64,000 nucleotides of DNA, from the NCBI GenBank assembly GCA_036186865.1, contig AP025055.1:26639830-26703829 (forward strand), in the 5' to 3' direction. The stretch is from Eustoma russellianum (taxonomy: Eukaryota; Streptophyta; Magnoliopsida; Gentianales; Gentianaceae). This document shows, piece by piece, positions 23,575 through 34,579 of the stretch. The notes under the pieces are model-generated. The model was not told the DNA's origin, ran no database searches, and saw only the letters and a program-made list of their open reading frames with translations. The position numbers were made by a program, and so were the translations under genes. Position 1 is the first letter of the stretch, and each line of letters begins with the position of its first letter.

Positions 23575-23795
23575 TGTTTAGACAGTATATTGAAGGAATA
23601 AACTGTATTTTCATTCATACTTTTTCTCATACAATACAGCCCTACTTACACTATACAGAGTTTGTTTTACATGGTAAGATCAATCACTGATTTATGCTAT
23701 TTCTATCATCCCTGATTCTTGGATCTACATTAATTACATGAATATTTACTTACTAAATATATTTGAATAAACAATGGCAAGTCTATATTCTAACA
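23575..23795 (-). repeat. 5' LTR of element E
   Basis: A 221-bp LTR, TGTTTAGACAG to TATTCTAACA on the + strand, followed by the TSD copy GTGGT at 23796-23800. It aligns with 7074-7296. Confidence 0.95.
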
Positions 23796-23800
23796 GTGGT

Positions 23801-24215
23801 CATACATGCAGAGATTGCAGTTCCTTCCCTGAGAACCAATGATTTCTCCCAGAGAAGAATGATAATAATCTTGTTGATGGATCTTGATGAACTTGAATAA
23901 AGGAGAAAAATGGCACTGATCTGAATGGTCAAATACAAAACATGATTGCTATTATAATGCAAAGGTCCGCCATGCATACTTCAAGGTTGGTGACCATGTT
24001 CTACGGGAAAATGCAGTAAGCAAAGCCAATTCTATTGGAAGTTTGACAGCTTAAGGTGAAGTCGCTTACAGAGTCATCCAATCCTTCTCTTGGGTTGCCT
24101 ACGAGTTAAAATCTCTGGATGGAAAAACTATGAAAGACACATTGCAAATTTGCCACTTGAAACCTTTTCATTTTCAGATTTACCTCAAAAGGAAATGACT
24201 CATGTATATTGTAAA
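23801..24215 (+). pseudogene. 3' continuation of the Tat-type gypsy pol relic
   Basis: This resumes the reading broken at 7073. HAEIAVPSLRTNDFSQRR, YNAKVRHAYFKVGDHVLRE (about 23955-24012) and AYRVIQSFSWVAYELKSLDGK ... ICHLKPFHF (24062-24175) are the extended C-terminal part of a Ty3/gypsy integrase. Several stops and frameshifts occur. The match of the two halves across the GTGGT duplication supports E having inserted into an existing gypsy element. Confidence 0.8.
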
Positions 24216-24640
24216 ATTTTCGTTCGATGAAATGATGCCAGTTTTCTTCCATTCAATCTTTAAAAAGTGCCCATATTGGTTGCACAGCTCTCTAAGAGGC
24301 AAATATTGTGATATATTAGCATAGTATAATAAAGTTCCTTCGTCACTTGACTAATTAGAGTAACTTAGATGACAACGTTGATAACATAAAGACAATTATT
24401 TAACTTTACTGTGGACAAAAAGTAATAGAACCCTCTTTCTAAACTTCGGCTAATTCTCTACTGACTACTTCATGAGTTTTAGTGGGGACGACATAGAAGT
24501 TTATGAAGTATTTAAGGTCACAAATCATTACATATGTGGCTCTACAATCGAACATCCACTCATTGGATTTGACTGAATTTTTGGTAGACGTAGAATGAAT
24601 TCGATGAGCTTTTAGTGATTTTCAGGCTTTTTAAACTCAC
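24216..24640. other. No recognised feature
   Basis: AT-rich sequence after the gypsy relic. It may be the untranslated 3' part of that element, but I see no LTR, primer tract or coding frame that supports this. Confidence 0.3.
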
Positions 24641-25232
24641 AGGGCAAATATACAAAATTGACAGATTGTTGGAGCAAATATGCAAAATTGACAGAATTTT
24701 GGGGCGAACTTGCAAGGTCTCAAAATTTTGAGGCAGAATTTTGGGTTTTACAAAATCAGGTTTCGGATTTAATATCCAAACCCCGTACCTCCTTGAACTC
24801 TCCTCTCTTTGTTCTGTGTTTGTGCTGGTCCTGTACTCGTGATTTCTGTCTGCTTCATTGGCCAAATCGCCGCTTTCCGCCATTAAGACGCCGCCGACTA
24901 TTGTTGTCTCTTCTTCTCTTTCGACCATATCGCCACCTCTGTTTTATTCATCTTTTTTCTCTTCTATTTTTGCCATCTCCAAAGACTGTGGAGCATTTTC
25001 TTCTCCGTCTGTCGCTCCCTTTGTCTGCTACCGGTGCTCCCATTGCCAATGCCAGTGGCGGCGTGCTTCAAGGGTTAAGAGTCTGGTGGTGGAACGCTCC
25101 CTTCGTACGATTGTGTTGCTGTTTCGGTTTTAGAAAGGCGAGTGAGACTCTGATAATTTTGTTCCGTCTCTCACATTCTTGGTTGAATTAGGTTGTATTA
25201 GTCCAGAGGTGTTGATGGCTGTATGTGGATTT
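24641..25232 (+). other. Possible 5' region of a host gene, split by F
   Basis: It begins with two copies of GCAAATATRCAAAATTGACAGA about 30 bp apart (24644 and 24674). A pyrimidine-rich CT stretch follows (about 24900-24980), then a T/G-rich stretch like a plant 5' UTR or intron. A 177-codon frame (24658-25191) has no recognisable domain. The sequence continues at 32603 on the far side of F. This is an inference from base composition only. Confidence 0.3.
25228..25232. other. Left TSD of element F (GATTT)
   Basis: GATTT precedes the 5' LTR and recurs at 32598-32602 directly after the 3' LTR. Confidence 0.93.
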
Positions 25233-26578
25233 TGTTGGAGGAATTAAAGTTTGGGCTTTGGCCGATCAAGGAAGGTTGTAAAACTTGGTTTAGCAACATA
25301 CTTTGAGCGTAATTATGATTAGTTTCCGATAATGAAAATCGAAAACTAATAGGTCTTTAATTATCTACGTAGCGAGTAGTTAATTTTAGGTTTTGGAATC
25401 ACTCAATTACGATACCGGATGAATGGGAAATTAATGCTCAAAGTAGATGAAAAACATGGTTTAATGGGTGATGTGTCCTATTCTTAGGAGGCCACATCAC
25501 CCTTTTGGAGAATAACCACATTGGACATTTGGACATATTTACCCACCTTATAAATGGCTAGAATGAACACTTTAGATGTGCCCTTGGGGCATGAGAAGTT
25601 TTTACCGGAGAGAAGACCTAGAAAGTGCCACGCGCGCACACGCGTGCCGTTGCCCGCCCGTCTGTCCGGCCGACTCGACTCGGCTTGGGCTCGGGCTCGT
25701 GGCTCGTGTGCTCGTGTGCCGGTTCCTATCTTTTTGGAGAAAATTTATTTGGGCTTTTGGATTAATTATTTTTTGTAAATAATTAAAGGCTTCAGGCCTA
25801 GCTGCGCAGCAGCCCAAATACTCTCCGTTTCAGGGTCCGGTCCAGTGCGAGCGTTAACCGCGGTTGAGTTTAAATCAAATCACGGTTGTAACCGAAGATT
25901 AAGCATTTAAATCAAACGATCGATTATGATTTAAATCGAACGGTGATTATGATTTAAACAGTCTTCTTCTAAATCGATAAGATCAAATGGTTTTGATCTA
26001 ACGGTGGCGGAAAAGGTAGCTTTGATCTAACAGCTGAAATTCAAACTAACCTAACCGCCCAACCGAATGTGGTTTTCATCCGACGCTTCGTGTAGTTCTG
26101 TTTCCATCTAACGACTGAGATTTGAACGGTTCAAATCGTCAACAGATGACGCGTCGGTTTCCATCCGACGGCTCTGGCTCATCTACGGTTTTGATTCGAC
26201 GGTCACATATTCATCTGCGTAACCGATTCTCCAACTGACTCCCCTATATAAACAGAGGCAGGGTGTGCGATCAGAACACACACTGATCCTCTGCATTTGT
26301 TGCTTTCTGCATTCGTTTTTATACTTTCTGCATCACGTCCAAGAGAAGTCAGGACACTCGAAGGTTCGATGTAGTTCAAGTTCAGCAGTGCCGCTCAACT
26401 GAACAGGTACCCGTTGTATCCTGGGAGACGGTTGCTAACGCCGGTTATGCATAGTATACCGGAGCAATACGTCTTAAGGATAGAGTCCTCGACTCGCCTT
26501 GGGTTTGGTTTATTTTACTGTTTCCATACGCACACACCGAATGACTGTGTCTTAGTACAGGATTGATTGTTTCCAACA
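25233..26578 (+). repeat. 5' LTR of element F, 1346 bp
   Basis: It ends at TTTCCAACA. A TATA box (CTATATAAAC, 26244-26253) is preceded from about 25910 to 26205 by many TC(T/C)(A/G)ACGG-type motifs. A G/C-rich block near 25625-25720 encodes nothing recognisable. The segment 25785-25848 is missing from the 3' LTR. Confidence 0.93.
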
Positions 26579-26768
26579 ATCTTAAGACGTGATCGATTCA
26601 ATTAATTTCTGTACTATTTCCGAATTCTGTACGCAAAGCAGTGTTTATACTGATTTGCAGTCTGTTTCTACCCATTTCTTGTATCCGACTCTGTTCTGAT
26701 ATATACGTTTTGATCGAACTGAACAGGAATAGAAAACGAAAGCTCGAACTCTGTTCAAGGCTTTAACG

Positions 26769-27720
26769 GTGCACACTCCGTGTCTGCACCTGACAGGACC
26801 AACAACGTTGCTGCTGGTGTGCCGTACAACACAGTTCCTCTGGCCCAAGCGGAGGACCTCAGATGAATCCTGCTACCACAGCTGCACACGTGGAGAAGCC
26901 AGAAAAGTTTGCTGGCAGCTTTTCAGGAGATGGCAGCAGAAGATGTTGTTCTATCTCACAACATTGGGCTTGGCCAAGATGCTGAGCGAAGATCCACCAG
27001 TGGTAGAACCTGTGGAGGATCAAAATCAGAACATGCAGAACGCCTTGCGTGCTGAAGCATGGGCGTACACAAATTTCTGTTGTTTAAATCTGATTTTGAG
27101 TTGCCTGGATAATACTATCTATGGCTTGTTTTGTATATATAAAACTGCAAAAGCGTTATGGTTGGCTTTAGATAAAAAGTATCGCACAGAAGACGCTGGC
27201 ACAAAAAAGTTAATAGTTGGAAAATTTCTCGACTATAAAATGCTAGATTCCAAAACTGCCATTTCGCAGGTTGAAGAAATCAGATGTTGGTATCTGAAAT
27301 GGAAGAGGAGGGCATGACGCTCAGTGAATCTTTCCAAGTTGCAGTTGTGATTGAGAAGCTACCTCCTTCGTGGAGGGAATTTAAAAGCTATCTCAAGCAT
27401 AAACGAAAGGAAATGAAGATGGAGGATTTGATTATCCGGCTTCGGATAGAGGAGGACAATCGTCGTGCCGATAAGCCAACCTCTCACTCTGGTCAAACCA
27501 AGGCTCATGTTGCTAAGGCAAGAAACAAAAAGAAGAACAACACTTTGGGCGTGAACGTCAAGGGCAAGGATATTTCAAAGAAGTTCACGTGTAAGTGTCA
27601 TAACTATGGTAAACCGGGGCACCGTAGCAGTGACAGCAGAAAGCCCAAAAAGAATCAGAATCAAACCAAAGCAAAAGCGAATCTGGTCGGCGCAATGGAA
27701 GATCTAAATCTCTGCGCAGT
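26769..27720 (+). pseudogene. Element F gag
   Basis: HVEKPEKFAGSF then, after a frameshift near 26920, RRWQQKMLFYLTTLGLAKML and LWLALDKKYRTEDAGTKKL, GKFLDYKMLDSKT: a typical copia Gag. Another frameshift near 27290 leads to GMTLSESFQVAVVIEKLPPS and KMEDLIIRLRIEEDN. The zinc knuckle region reads CHNYGKPGHRSSDS: two of the four ligands (second and fourth Cys) are replaced by Tyr and Ser, so it should not bind zinc normally. A start codon cannot be fixed. Confidence 0.88.
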
Positions 27721-28200
27721 GGTGATTGAATGCAACGCAGTGGGGAATCCGCGTGAATGGTGGGTAGACATAGGGGCCACTCGACACGTACGCGCCAACA
27801 GGGCGATGTTTAACGACTATGTGCCCACAACAATGAACAACTCTTCATGGGAAACTCCGACAGCTCGAAGATTGAAGGATCGGGCAAGGTGGTCCTGAAA
27901 CTGACCTCAGGAAGAGAGCTGACCCTGCAGAATGTGTTGCATGTTCCTGACATCCGGAAGAACTTGGTATCTGGCGCTCTACTAATCAGTCATGGTTTCA
28001 GACTAGTTTTTGAGGCAAACAAATTTACACTTTCTAAGAATAGCTTATATTTGGGAAAGGGGTACCTTACTGATAACATGTTTAAATTGAATGTTATGAC
28101 GATTGTACCCAAGAAAGTTGCGTCCATTGAGGCTAATAAAATTGTTTCCTCTTCTGCTTACATGCTTGAGTCTTCTTGTTTATGGCATTTTTGTTTGTGA
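27721..28200 (+). pseudogene. Element F protease
   Basis: WWVDIGATRHV holds the catalytic Asp, but the Ser/Thr that normally follows is Ile. After a frameshift near 27850 the frame reads IEGSGKVVLKLTSGRELTLQNVLHVPDIRKNLVSGALL, the usual protease C-terminal part, and then the start of the GAG-pre-integrase region (SSCLWHFCL). There a TGA at 28198-28200 ends it; the normal Gly codon of WHxRLGH is lost. Confidence 0.88.
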
Positions 28201-29181
28201 CATGTTAATTACAAGTCAATACAACGAATGATTAACCTTGACTTATTGCCCAAACAAGACTTTAATAATAAAGAAAAATGCCAAATATGTGTTGAAGCAA
28301 AATTGTCAAAAGCGCCATTTCCTTCAACAGAACGAAACACTGAATCATTGGATTTAATTCATACAGACTTGTGTGATTTAAAGTTTGTGCAAACAAGAGG
28401 AGGTAAAAAGTACTTTGCAACTTTTATCGACGATTGCACTAGATACTGTTACGTTTATTTGCTAAGTAGCAAAGATGAGGCCATTGATGCTTTTAAAGAT
28501 TATAAGAATGAAGTTGAGAATCAACTTAGCAAATGAATTAAAACAATTCGAAGTGATAGAGGCGGGGAATATGACGCATCGTTTAATGAATTCTGTTCAG
28601 AACATGACATTATTCATTAAACAACTGCGCCATATTCACCTCAATCGAATGGTATTGCAGAACGCAAGAACCGTACTCTAAAGGAAATGATGAATGCTAT
28701 GTTGATAAGTTCGGGTTTACCTCAGAACTTGTGGGGGGAAGCAATTCTCTCCGCCAACATCATTTTAAATAGGATTCCGTCTAAAAAGACAGATAAAACC
28801 CCATATGAACTTTGGAAAGGCTATAAGCCTAGTTACAAATACTTGAAAGTGTGGGGGTGTCTGGCGAAGGTTGCTGTACCTAAACCAAGACAAGTGAGAA
28901 TCGGGCCTAAAACAATTTATTGCATATTCATAGGTTATGCAACGAACAGTAGTGCATATCGTTTCTTAGTGCACAAATCGAACATTCCCGAGATACATGA
29001 AAATGCTGTCATGGATCGAGGAATGCAGTGTTCTTTGAAAATGTCTTTCCGAAGAAAGACAAAAATAGCGAAGAAGCTAGCTCTAGTAAGAGAGTGCGTG
29101 AGACGACCCCTCAAGAGACTGAAGAACCTCGTCAAAGTAAACGAGCGAAAATACAGACATCTTTTGGACCCGATTTTCTAA
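28201..29181 (+). pseudogene. Element F integrase
   Basis: CQICVEAKLSKAPF (zinc-binding CC), LIHTDLCDL (first catalytic Asp), FIDDCTRYCYVYLL, RSDRGGEYD (second Asp) and NGIAERKNR (Glu) are all recognisable, followed by NLWGEAILSANIILNRIPSKK and the end of the domain. Stops at 28534-28536 and 28618-28620, with further shifts near 29030, prevent translation as one protein. Confidence 0.9.
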
Positions 29182-30120
29182 CCTACATGGTGGAAAACAA
29201 GCCAAGATCTTTCTCTGAGGCAATGACAACTCCAAAAGCTCCTTTCTGAAAAGAAACAGTGAATAGTGAGATAGATTCCATTATTCAAAATCACACTTGG
29301 GAGTTGGTAGATCTTCCACCAGGAAGTAAACCAATCGGATGCAAGTGGATTTTTAGGAAAAAATTGAAAGAAGATGGATCTATTGACAAGTATAAGGCCA
29401 GATTGGTTGCCAAGGGCTACAGACAAAAAGAAGGTTTTGACTTCTTTGACACCTACTCACCAGTGACTAGGATCACTTCCATAAGGATGCTAGTGGCTAT
29501 TGCTGCAGTCTATGATTTAGAAATCCATCAAATGGATGTGAAGACTGCCTTTCTGAATGGCGAGTTAGAGGAAGAAATTTATATGGAACAACCCGAAGGG
29601 TTCGTCATTCCAGGACAAGAAAGAAAAGTGTGTAGACTTGTTAGGTCTCTGTACGGACTTAAACAAGCACCCAAGCAATGGCATTTAAAGTTTGATCAGG
29701 TAATGATGTCAAACGGCTTCAGGATCAATGAGTGTGACAAGTGTGTGTACATCAAGAGTACACCAAATGCCTATGTGATAGTATGTCTCTATGTAGACGA
29801 CATGCTAATCTTGGGCAGTACTCGTGACATCATCTTGAATACAAAGAAGATGTTAACACGGAATTTCGATATGAAGGACATGTGGGTTGCCAATGTTATT
29901 CTAGGAATTAAAATTTCTCGGATGGCTGATGGTCTTGTTATGTCGCAAACTCATTATATTGAATCTGTTATCAAACGATTCAATATATTTGAAACAAAAC
30001 CAATAAAGACCCCACTTGACTTAAGTATATACTTAAGGAAAAACCGAGGCGAACCTGTAGCTCAATTAAAATACTCGCAGGTAATCGGGAGTCTGATGTA
30101 CATAATAAATTGTACAAGAC
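29182..30120 (+). pseudogene. Element F reverse transcriptase
   Basis: The 291-codon frame 29259-30134 is almost complete: GCKWIFRKKLKEDGSIDKYK, QMDVKTAFLNGELEEEIYM (first Asp), LVRSLYGLKQAPKQWH, CLYVDDMLILGS (catalytic Asp pair) and IGSLMYI. The start is preceded by a stop near 29249, and a frameshift near 30110 separates RT from RNase H. This is the best preserved part of F. Confidence 0.92.
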
Positions 30121-30757
30121 GAGACGAGACTTAGCTTGTTCAGTAAACAAATTGAGCAGGTTTACCAGTAATCCAAGTGATGATCATTGGAAAGCTCTAA
30201 ATAGAGTAATGAGGTACCTGAAATACACAATGAATCTTGGATTATATTATACGAGATATCCAGCAGTATTAGAAGGATATTGCGTTGCAAATTGGATATC
30301 AGATAGTAAGGACTCGAAGTCCACAAGTGGATACTTATTCACTGTTGGTGGTGGTGCTGTGTCGTGGAAATCTACGAAACAAACATGCATAGCTCGGTCC
30401 ACAATGGAAGCTGAGTTTATAGCACTGCATAAAGCTGGGGAAGAGGCTGAATGGCTTCGAAATTTCCTAGAAGATGTTCCATGCTGGCCTAAGCCAATCG
30501 CTCCTATTAGCATACACTGTGATAGTCAGTCAGCTATAGGACGTGCTCAAAGCAGCATCTACAATGGTAAGTCTCGACACATACGTCGGAGACATAACAC
30601 CATTAAACAGTTGATCTCTAATGGCGTGATTTCCATTGACTACATAAAATCAATGGAGAATCTTGCGGATCCGGTTACAAAAGGCTTGCGTAGAGATCGG
30701 ATGTCAATTTTGACAAACGGAATGGGACTAAAGCCTATAATGCAAGAATCTTTGTAA
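30110..30757 (+). pseudogene. Element F RNase H
   Basis: It continues RT one frame away: RRDLACSVNKLSRFTSNPS, then DSKSTSGYLFTVGGGAVSW, ARSTMEAEFIAL (catalytic Glu), SIHCDSQSAIG (Asp) and the C-terminal SRHIRRRHNTIKQLISNGVI and NLADPVTKGL. The first catalytic Asp position (normally DADW) reads VANWISD, so D-to-N substitution probably kills activity. The frame ends at 30757; about 550 bases without a gene lead to the 3' LTR. Confidence 0.9.
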
Positions 30758-31304
30758 TGGTAACCCAACCTTGTTGACTGGAGATCCATAATCTTGGTTC
30801 AATGGGACAACTAAGTTATGAAGTTTTAGTTTAGCACTTACTCATTCCGTCACATAAAAGTGCTGTCTGCAGAGAATATACAAGGTAAGCTAAAGCTTTC
30901 AATGATGTCCTATATCTTGATACATCAAGTGGAATATGACAGAATACTCTTGATAGAAATCACCTATGTAAGTGTGAAGTGGGGCCGCTTCTATGAGAAG
31001 TCTAGGAGGCAAGATTTCACTAAAACACTTTCTGAAACCAGGTTGTTCATGGCCAAAACAAACACAACCATGAGAATCAAAAGGGTGTTAAAGGAAATGT
31101 TGTGTGAGTATCGTTGTCTAGGTTCACAGCAAAGGCTGACTGGTTCAAGACATCAAGTCACTAATTAGCCGAGTGAATCCGATGATACATCACTATGAAA
31201 GGTTCAAAGCCAGAAGCTACCTCTTCTGATGCAACATTATCTTGTCCGATTTCTCCTTAAAGTCTACATCTGCATTTGCATTAATTCTCATTCATGTGGG
31301 GGAT
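30758..31304 (+). other. 3' untranslated part of element F with polypurine tract
   Basis: No frame is recognised. The last bases, ATGTGGGGGAT, just before 31305 are the expected polypurine tract. Confidence 0.75.
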
Positions 31305-32597
31305 TGTTGGAGGAATTAAAGTTTGGACTTTGGCCCATTAAGGAAGGTTGCAAAACTTGGTTTAGCAACATATTTTGAACTTAATTATGATTAGTTTCCG
31401 ATAATGAAAATTGAAAACTAATGGGTCCTTAATTATCTACATAAAGAGTAGTTAATTTTAGGCTTTGGAATCACTCAATTACGATACAGGATGAATGAGA
31501 AATTAATGCTCAAATTAGATGGAAAACATAGTTTAATGGGTGATGTGTCCTATTCTTAGGAGGCCACATCACCCTTATGGAGGAATACCACATTGGACAT
31601 TTGGACATATTTAGCCACCTTATAAATGGCTAGAATGGACACTTTAGATGTACCCTTGGGGCATGAGAAGTTTTTGACCGGAGGGAAGACCTAGAAAGTG
31701 CCACACGCACGCACACGCGCGCGCGCCGCTGCCGCCCGTCTGTTCAGCTGGCTCGGCTCGACTCGACTCGACTCGGCTCGGGCTTGGGCTCGTGGCTCGT
31801 GTGCACGTATGCACGTGTACCGGTTCCTATCTTTTTGGAGAAAATTTATTTGGGCTTTTAGATTAATTATTTTTTGTAAATAATTAAAGGCTTAACCGCA
31901 TTTGAGTTTAAATCAAATCACGATTGTAACCGAAGACTAAGCATTTAAATCAAACGATCGGTTATTTTTTTAAATCGAACGGTGGTTATGATTTAAACAG
32001 TCTTCTTCTAAATCGATAAGGTCAAATGGTTTTGATCTAACGGTGGCGGAAAAGGTAGCTTTGATCTAACGGATGAAATTCAAACTAACTCAACCGCCCA
32101 ACCGAATGTGGTTTTCATCCGACACTTCGTGTAGTTCCTTTTCCATCTAACGGCTGAGATTTGAACGGTTCAAATCGGCAACAGATGACGCGTTGGTTTT
32201 CATCCAACGGCTCTGGCTCATCTACGGTTTTGATCTGACGGTCACAGATTCATCTGGGTAACCGATTCTCCAACCGACTCCCCTATATAAACAGAGGCAG
32301 GGTGTACGATCAGAACACACACTGATCCTCTGCATTCGTCGTCTTTCTGCATCACGTTCAAGAGAAGTCATGACACTCGAAGGTTTGCTGTAGTTCAAGT
32401 TCAGCAGTGCCGCTCAACTGAACAGGTACTTGTTGTATCCTGGGAGACGGTTGCTAACGCCGGTTAGGCACAGTATACCGGAGCGATACGTCTTAAAGAC
32501 AGAGTCCTCGACTCGCCCTGGGTTTGGTTTATTTTACTGTTTCCATACGCACACACCGAACGACTGTGTCTTAGTACAAGATTGACTGTTTCCAACA
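31305..32597 (+). repeat. 3' LTR of element F, 1293 bp
   Basis: Aligns end to end with 25233-26578 except for the missing internal segment of about 60 bp after AATTAAAGGCTT. TATA box at about 32283-32292. Substitutions are frequent in the first 300 bp. GATTT follows at 32598-32602. Confidence 0.93.
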
Positions 32598-32602
32598 GAT
32601 TT

Positions 32603-32876
32603 CTGTTGCTGGTTGTATTTATGTGTTAGTGTCTGGACAATGGTAAATTGTGTTTGATTTGTGTCGAATCAGACTGAGAGAAGTGATGGAATTGTGGCTC
32701 AATTTTTCTTTTTTGTGGATTGTCTTAGGAAAGATTTTTTTGCCGGAAGTTAGGATTGCCGGCATTTGTTTGTGCATGTGTGGACCGGATTTGGTTGTTC
32801 TTTTTCTGTGTTTGTTTTCGCATGGTTGAATTTGGTCGATGATAAAATGGTTTCTAAGTCAGGTATATCAGAAACA
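32603..32876 (+). other. Continuation of the sequence interrupted by F
   Basis: T/G-rich, intron- or UTR-like sequence with no coding frame recognised. It joins to 25227 when F and one TSD copy are ignored. Confidence 0.3.
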
Positions 32877-33060
32877 TTGCTCTGATACTATTTTTCCTTT
32901 GAGAACAAAAATATTTTTCATCGATTTCATTATATACAATGAGTCCCATATATAGGGCGTACATACCTCAACTATTGAAAAAAATAAATACGATCATTTG
33001 ATTGTTTTGATTCTACTAATCAATTTTCTTGACTGTAGCTATAATTTCTATCACCTTTTA
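32877..33060 (-). repeat. Relic of a reverse copia 5' end (primer site and LTR)
   Basis: TTGCTCTGATACTA (32877-32890) is the complement of a tRNA-iMet primer site with one change. It is followed by T/A-rich sequence with CATTATATACAATGAG and CCCATATATAGGGCG, as in short copia LTRs next to such a site. No second LTR was found. Confidence 0.5.
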
Positions 33061-34334
33061 CGCCTTCACAATGCCATGCAATACTACTAATAACACATGG
33101 AGAGAGTGATAATGCAATATATTGTTTTCAATTTTCGTCCACATCGTTCATCCAACCTTTTATATTTAATTTTCATTGCAATGGTCCAAATCATTTTTAA
33201 ACTATTTTTACATTTTATTTTCACCAAGGATATTTATGGCGGATCATGAATCATTAGACATGTAACCTTGGCAAATCTTGCATTGTCTTAAAATTAATAA
33301 GCACTATAATTGTATTATATGCCAATGAAAGATATAAGATTATTACCACTATAATCTAATATTTTCATAACAATGTGAACGGGCAAAAGTGATGCAAATA
33401 TGAAAAAGATGGATCCTTAGTTGAATCTGTTAAAATTGTTTCGAGAAAGCCGTCTGTAGCCTTTATGTTGTGGCATATATCAGCTAAGGTTGCAAATGAG
33501 TTAACAGTTTGTTGGAGAAGTGTTATAAGTTGGGTTGGAATCTTGAATTTATTAGGTCTAATTACTGTATCAGGGTTCATTTGAATATTGATAGAACTAA
33601 AGATAACAAATAGCGCACATTCTAAACGTGCTATATGAAAAAATTGCTACGAAAATAACCATGAGTTGATGAAGTAACGACACAATTTAGGTTCATAATT
33701 CTTTTGTATTTTATTTATTTTTAACTGGTTTGATGAAATCATTCTAGGGTATATCACATCGGGATAAATTGAATAGACTTAGTACGACTCTATTAAATAT
33801 AATAAGATGGAATGTATAATAGGCTAAAAGATTATATATCCTGTTAGTCAATACCTGTTACCGTAATTCTTTCCCTGTAATGGTTAATAATGATCTGATA
33901 ACTTTTTTAACCATTTTTTTGATGCGTAAAAGATCTTTTAATCTTCTTCTATCTTAATCATTATACATTACACACACGAATTCATTTAATAAACTTTCAA
34001 TACATATGACGTAATGTACTAAAAATTTGACGCTTGATAAAATTAGAAAATCCTCTCTCAAATTGGATGTATTTTAGTAGTATCAATATGTGACAAAATG
34101 ATCCGAGAGAAATGTGAAAAGATCTTAGAGATATAAGTATTCCTCTTATTCTTTCTCCGTGTGTCTATATACAGACATATATGTACATATATGTGAAGAT
34201 ATGATATAATTATGAATTGAAGGGTGAAAAGAATCCATGGTATAGACCAAATTTTTGTTTTTGTTCGTTGAACCACCACGGATATAAACAGGGTAAAGAT
34301 CTAATGCTTTCCAAATCCATACAAACATTCAAAC
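33061..34334. other. No recognised feature
   Basis: AT-rich sequence. A 71-codon reverse frame at 33365-33580 has no recognisable domain, and I see no repeats or RNA gene signals. Confidence 0.3.
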
Positions 34335-34450
34335 ATTCGTAATTGATGCCATGACTAAAAGGTCATGGGTTAAATCTCTGTGTGAGACAATATCTCTTTA
34401 TATGAGGCAAGACTCCACAGAATATGATATGATCTACAAAAGAGTTGTAA
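34335..34450 (+). repeat. Possible tRNA-derived SINE relic
   Basis: AAAAGGTCATGGGTTAAATC, followed by GTGTGAGACAATATCTCTTT, resembles the B-box region and following segment of plant Au-type SINEs (a GGTTCGAATC-like box, then a CAGCCTCTT-like segment). The A box and tail are not clear. Confidence 0.35.
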
Positions 34451-34504
34451 TAAATCCATACAAACATTCGTGATCAGTGTCCCCCCTGCGTTATATTATA
34501 CGTG

Positions 34505-34570
34505 AAAGTTTGGTGGCAGTTAAATGAACTAAACTGTTCATTAAATGAAGTGCTTAAGGAGATATCTGAA
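34505..34570 (+). repeat. Short SIRE-LTR-like fragment
   Basis: GGCAGTTAAATGAACTAAAC, then GTTCATTAAATGAAGTGCTTA, matches the 5' part of the SIRE-like LTR (compare 1252-1290), including its hairpin. The rest of the LTR is absent. Confidence 0.5.
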
Positions 34571-34579
34571 AATGTCTCT

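Larger units (their letters stand above)
7074..23795 (-). mobile_element. Element E: reverse-strand Ty1/copia, interrupted by B
   Basis: Both ends carry matching LTRs (7074-7296 and 23575-23795, each TG...CA) flanked by the perfect 5-bp duplication GTGGT (7069-7073 and 23796-23800). Genes read right to left: gag, protease, integrase, RT, RNase H. Without the 11,271-bp element B and its TSD copy, E is about 5.4 kb, a normal size for copia. The LTRs differ by about a dozen positions plus a 2-bp indel in 223 bp, so it is older than B. All coding pieces carry frameshifts or stops. I could not assign a lineage with confidence. Confidence 0.95.
25233..32597 (+). mobile_element. Element F: full-length Ty1/copia of a second family, 7.4 kb
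   Basis: LTRs of 1346 and 1293 bp begin TGTTGGAGGAATTAAAG and end TTTCCAACA; a perfect GATTT duplication flanks the element. Between them lie gag, protease, integrase, RT and RNase H in copia order. The Pol resembles the Tnt1/Tork-like group (YGLKQAPKQWH, SRHIRRRHN). Every domain has frameshifts or stops, and the LTRs differ by several percent plus a deletion of about 60 bp, so this is an old, dead copy. No tRNA-iMet primer site follows the 5' LTR. Confidence 0.95.

Noticed and set aside
24658..25191. 177-codon forward frame and an opposite 122-codon frame
   Set aside because: Low-complexity CT-rich translation on both strands without recognisable domains.
33365..33580. 71-codon reverse frame, checked as a possible exon
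   Set aside because: No recognisable family and no splice or promoter context that I could support.
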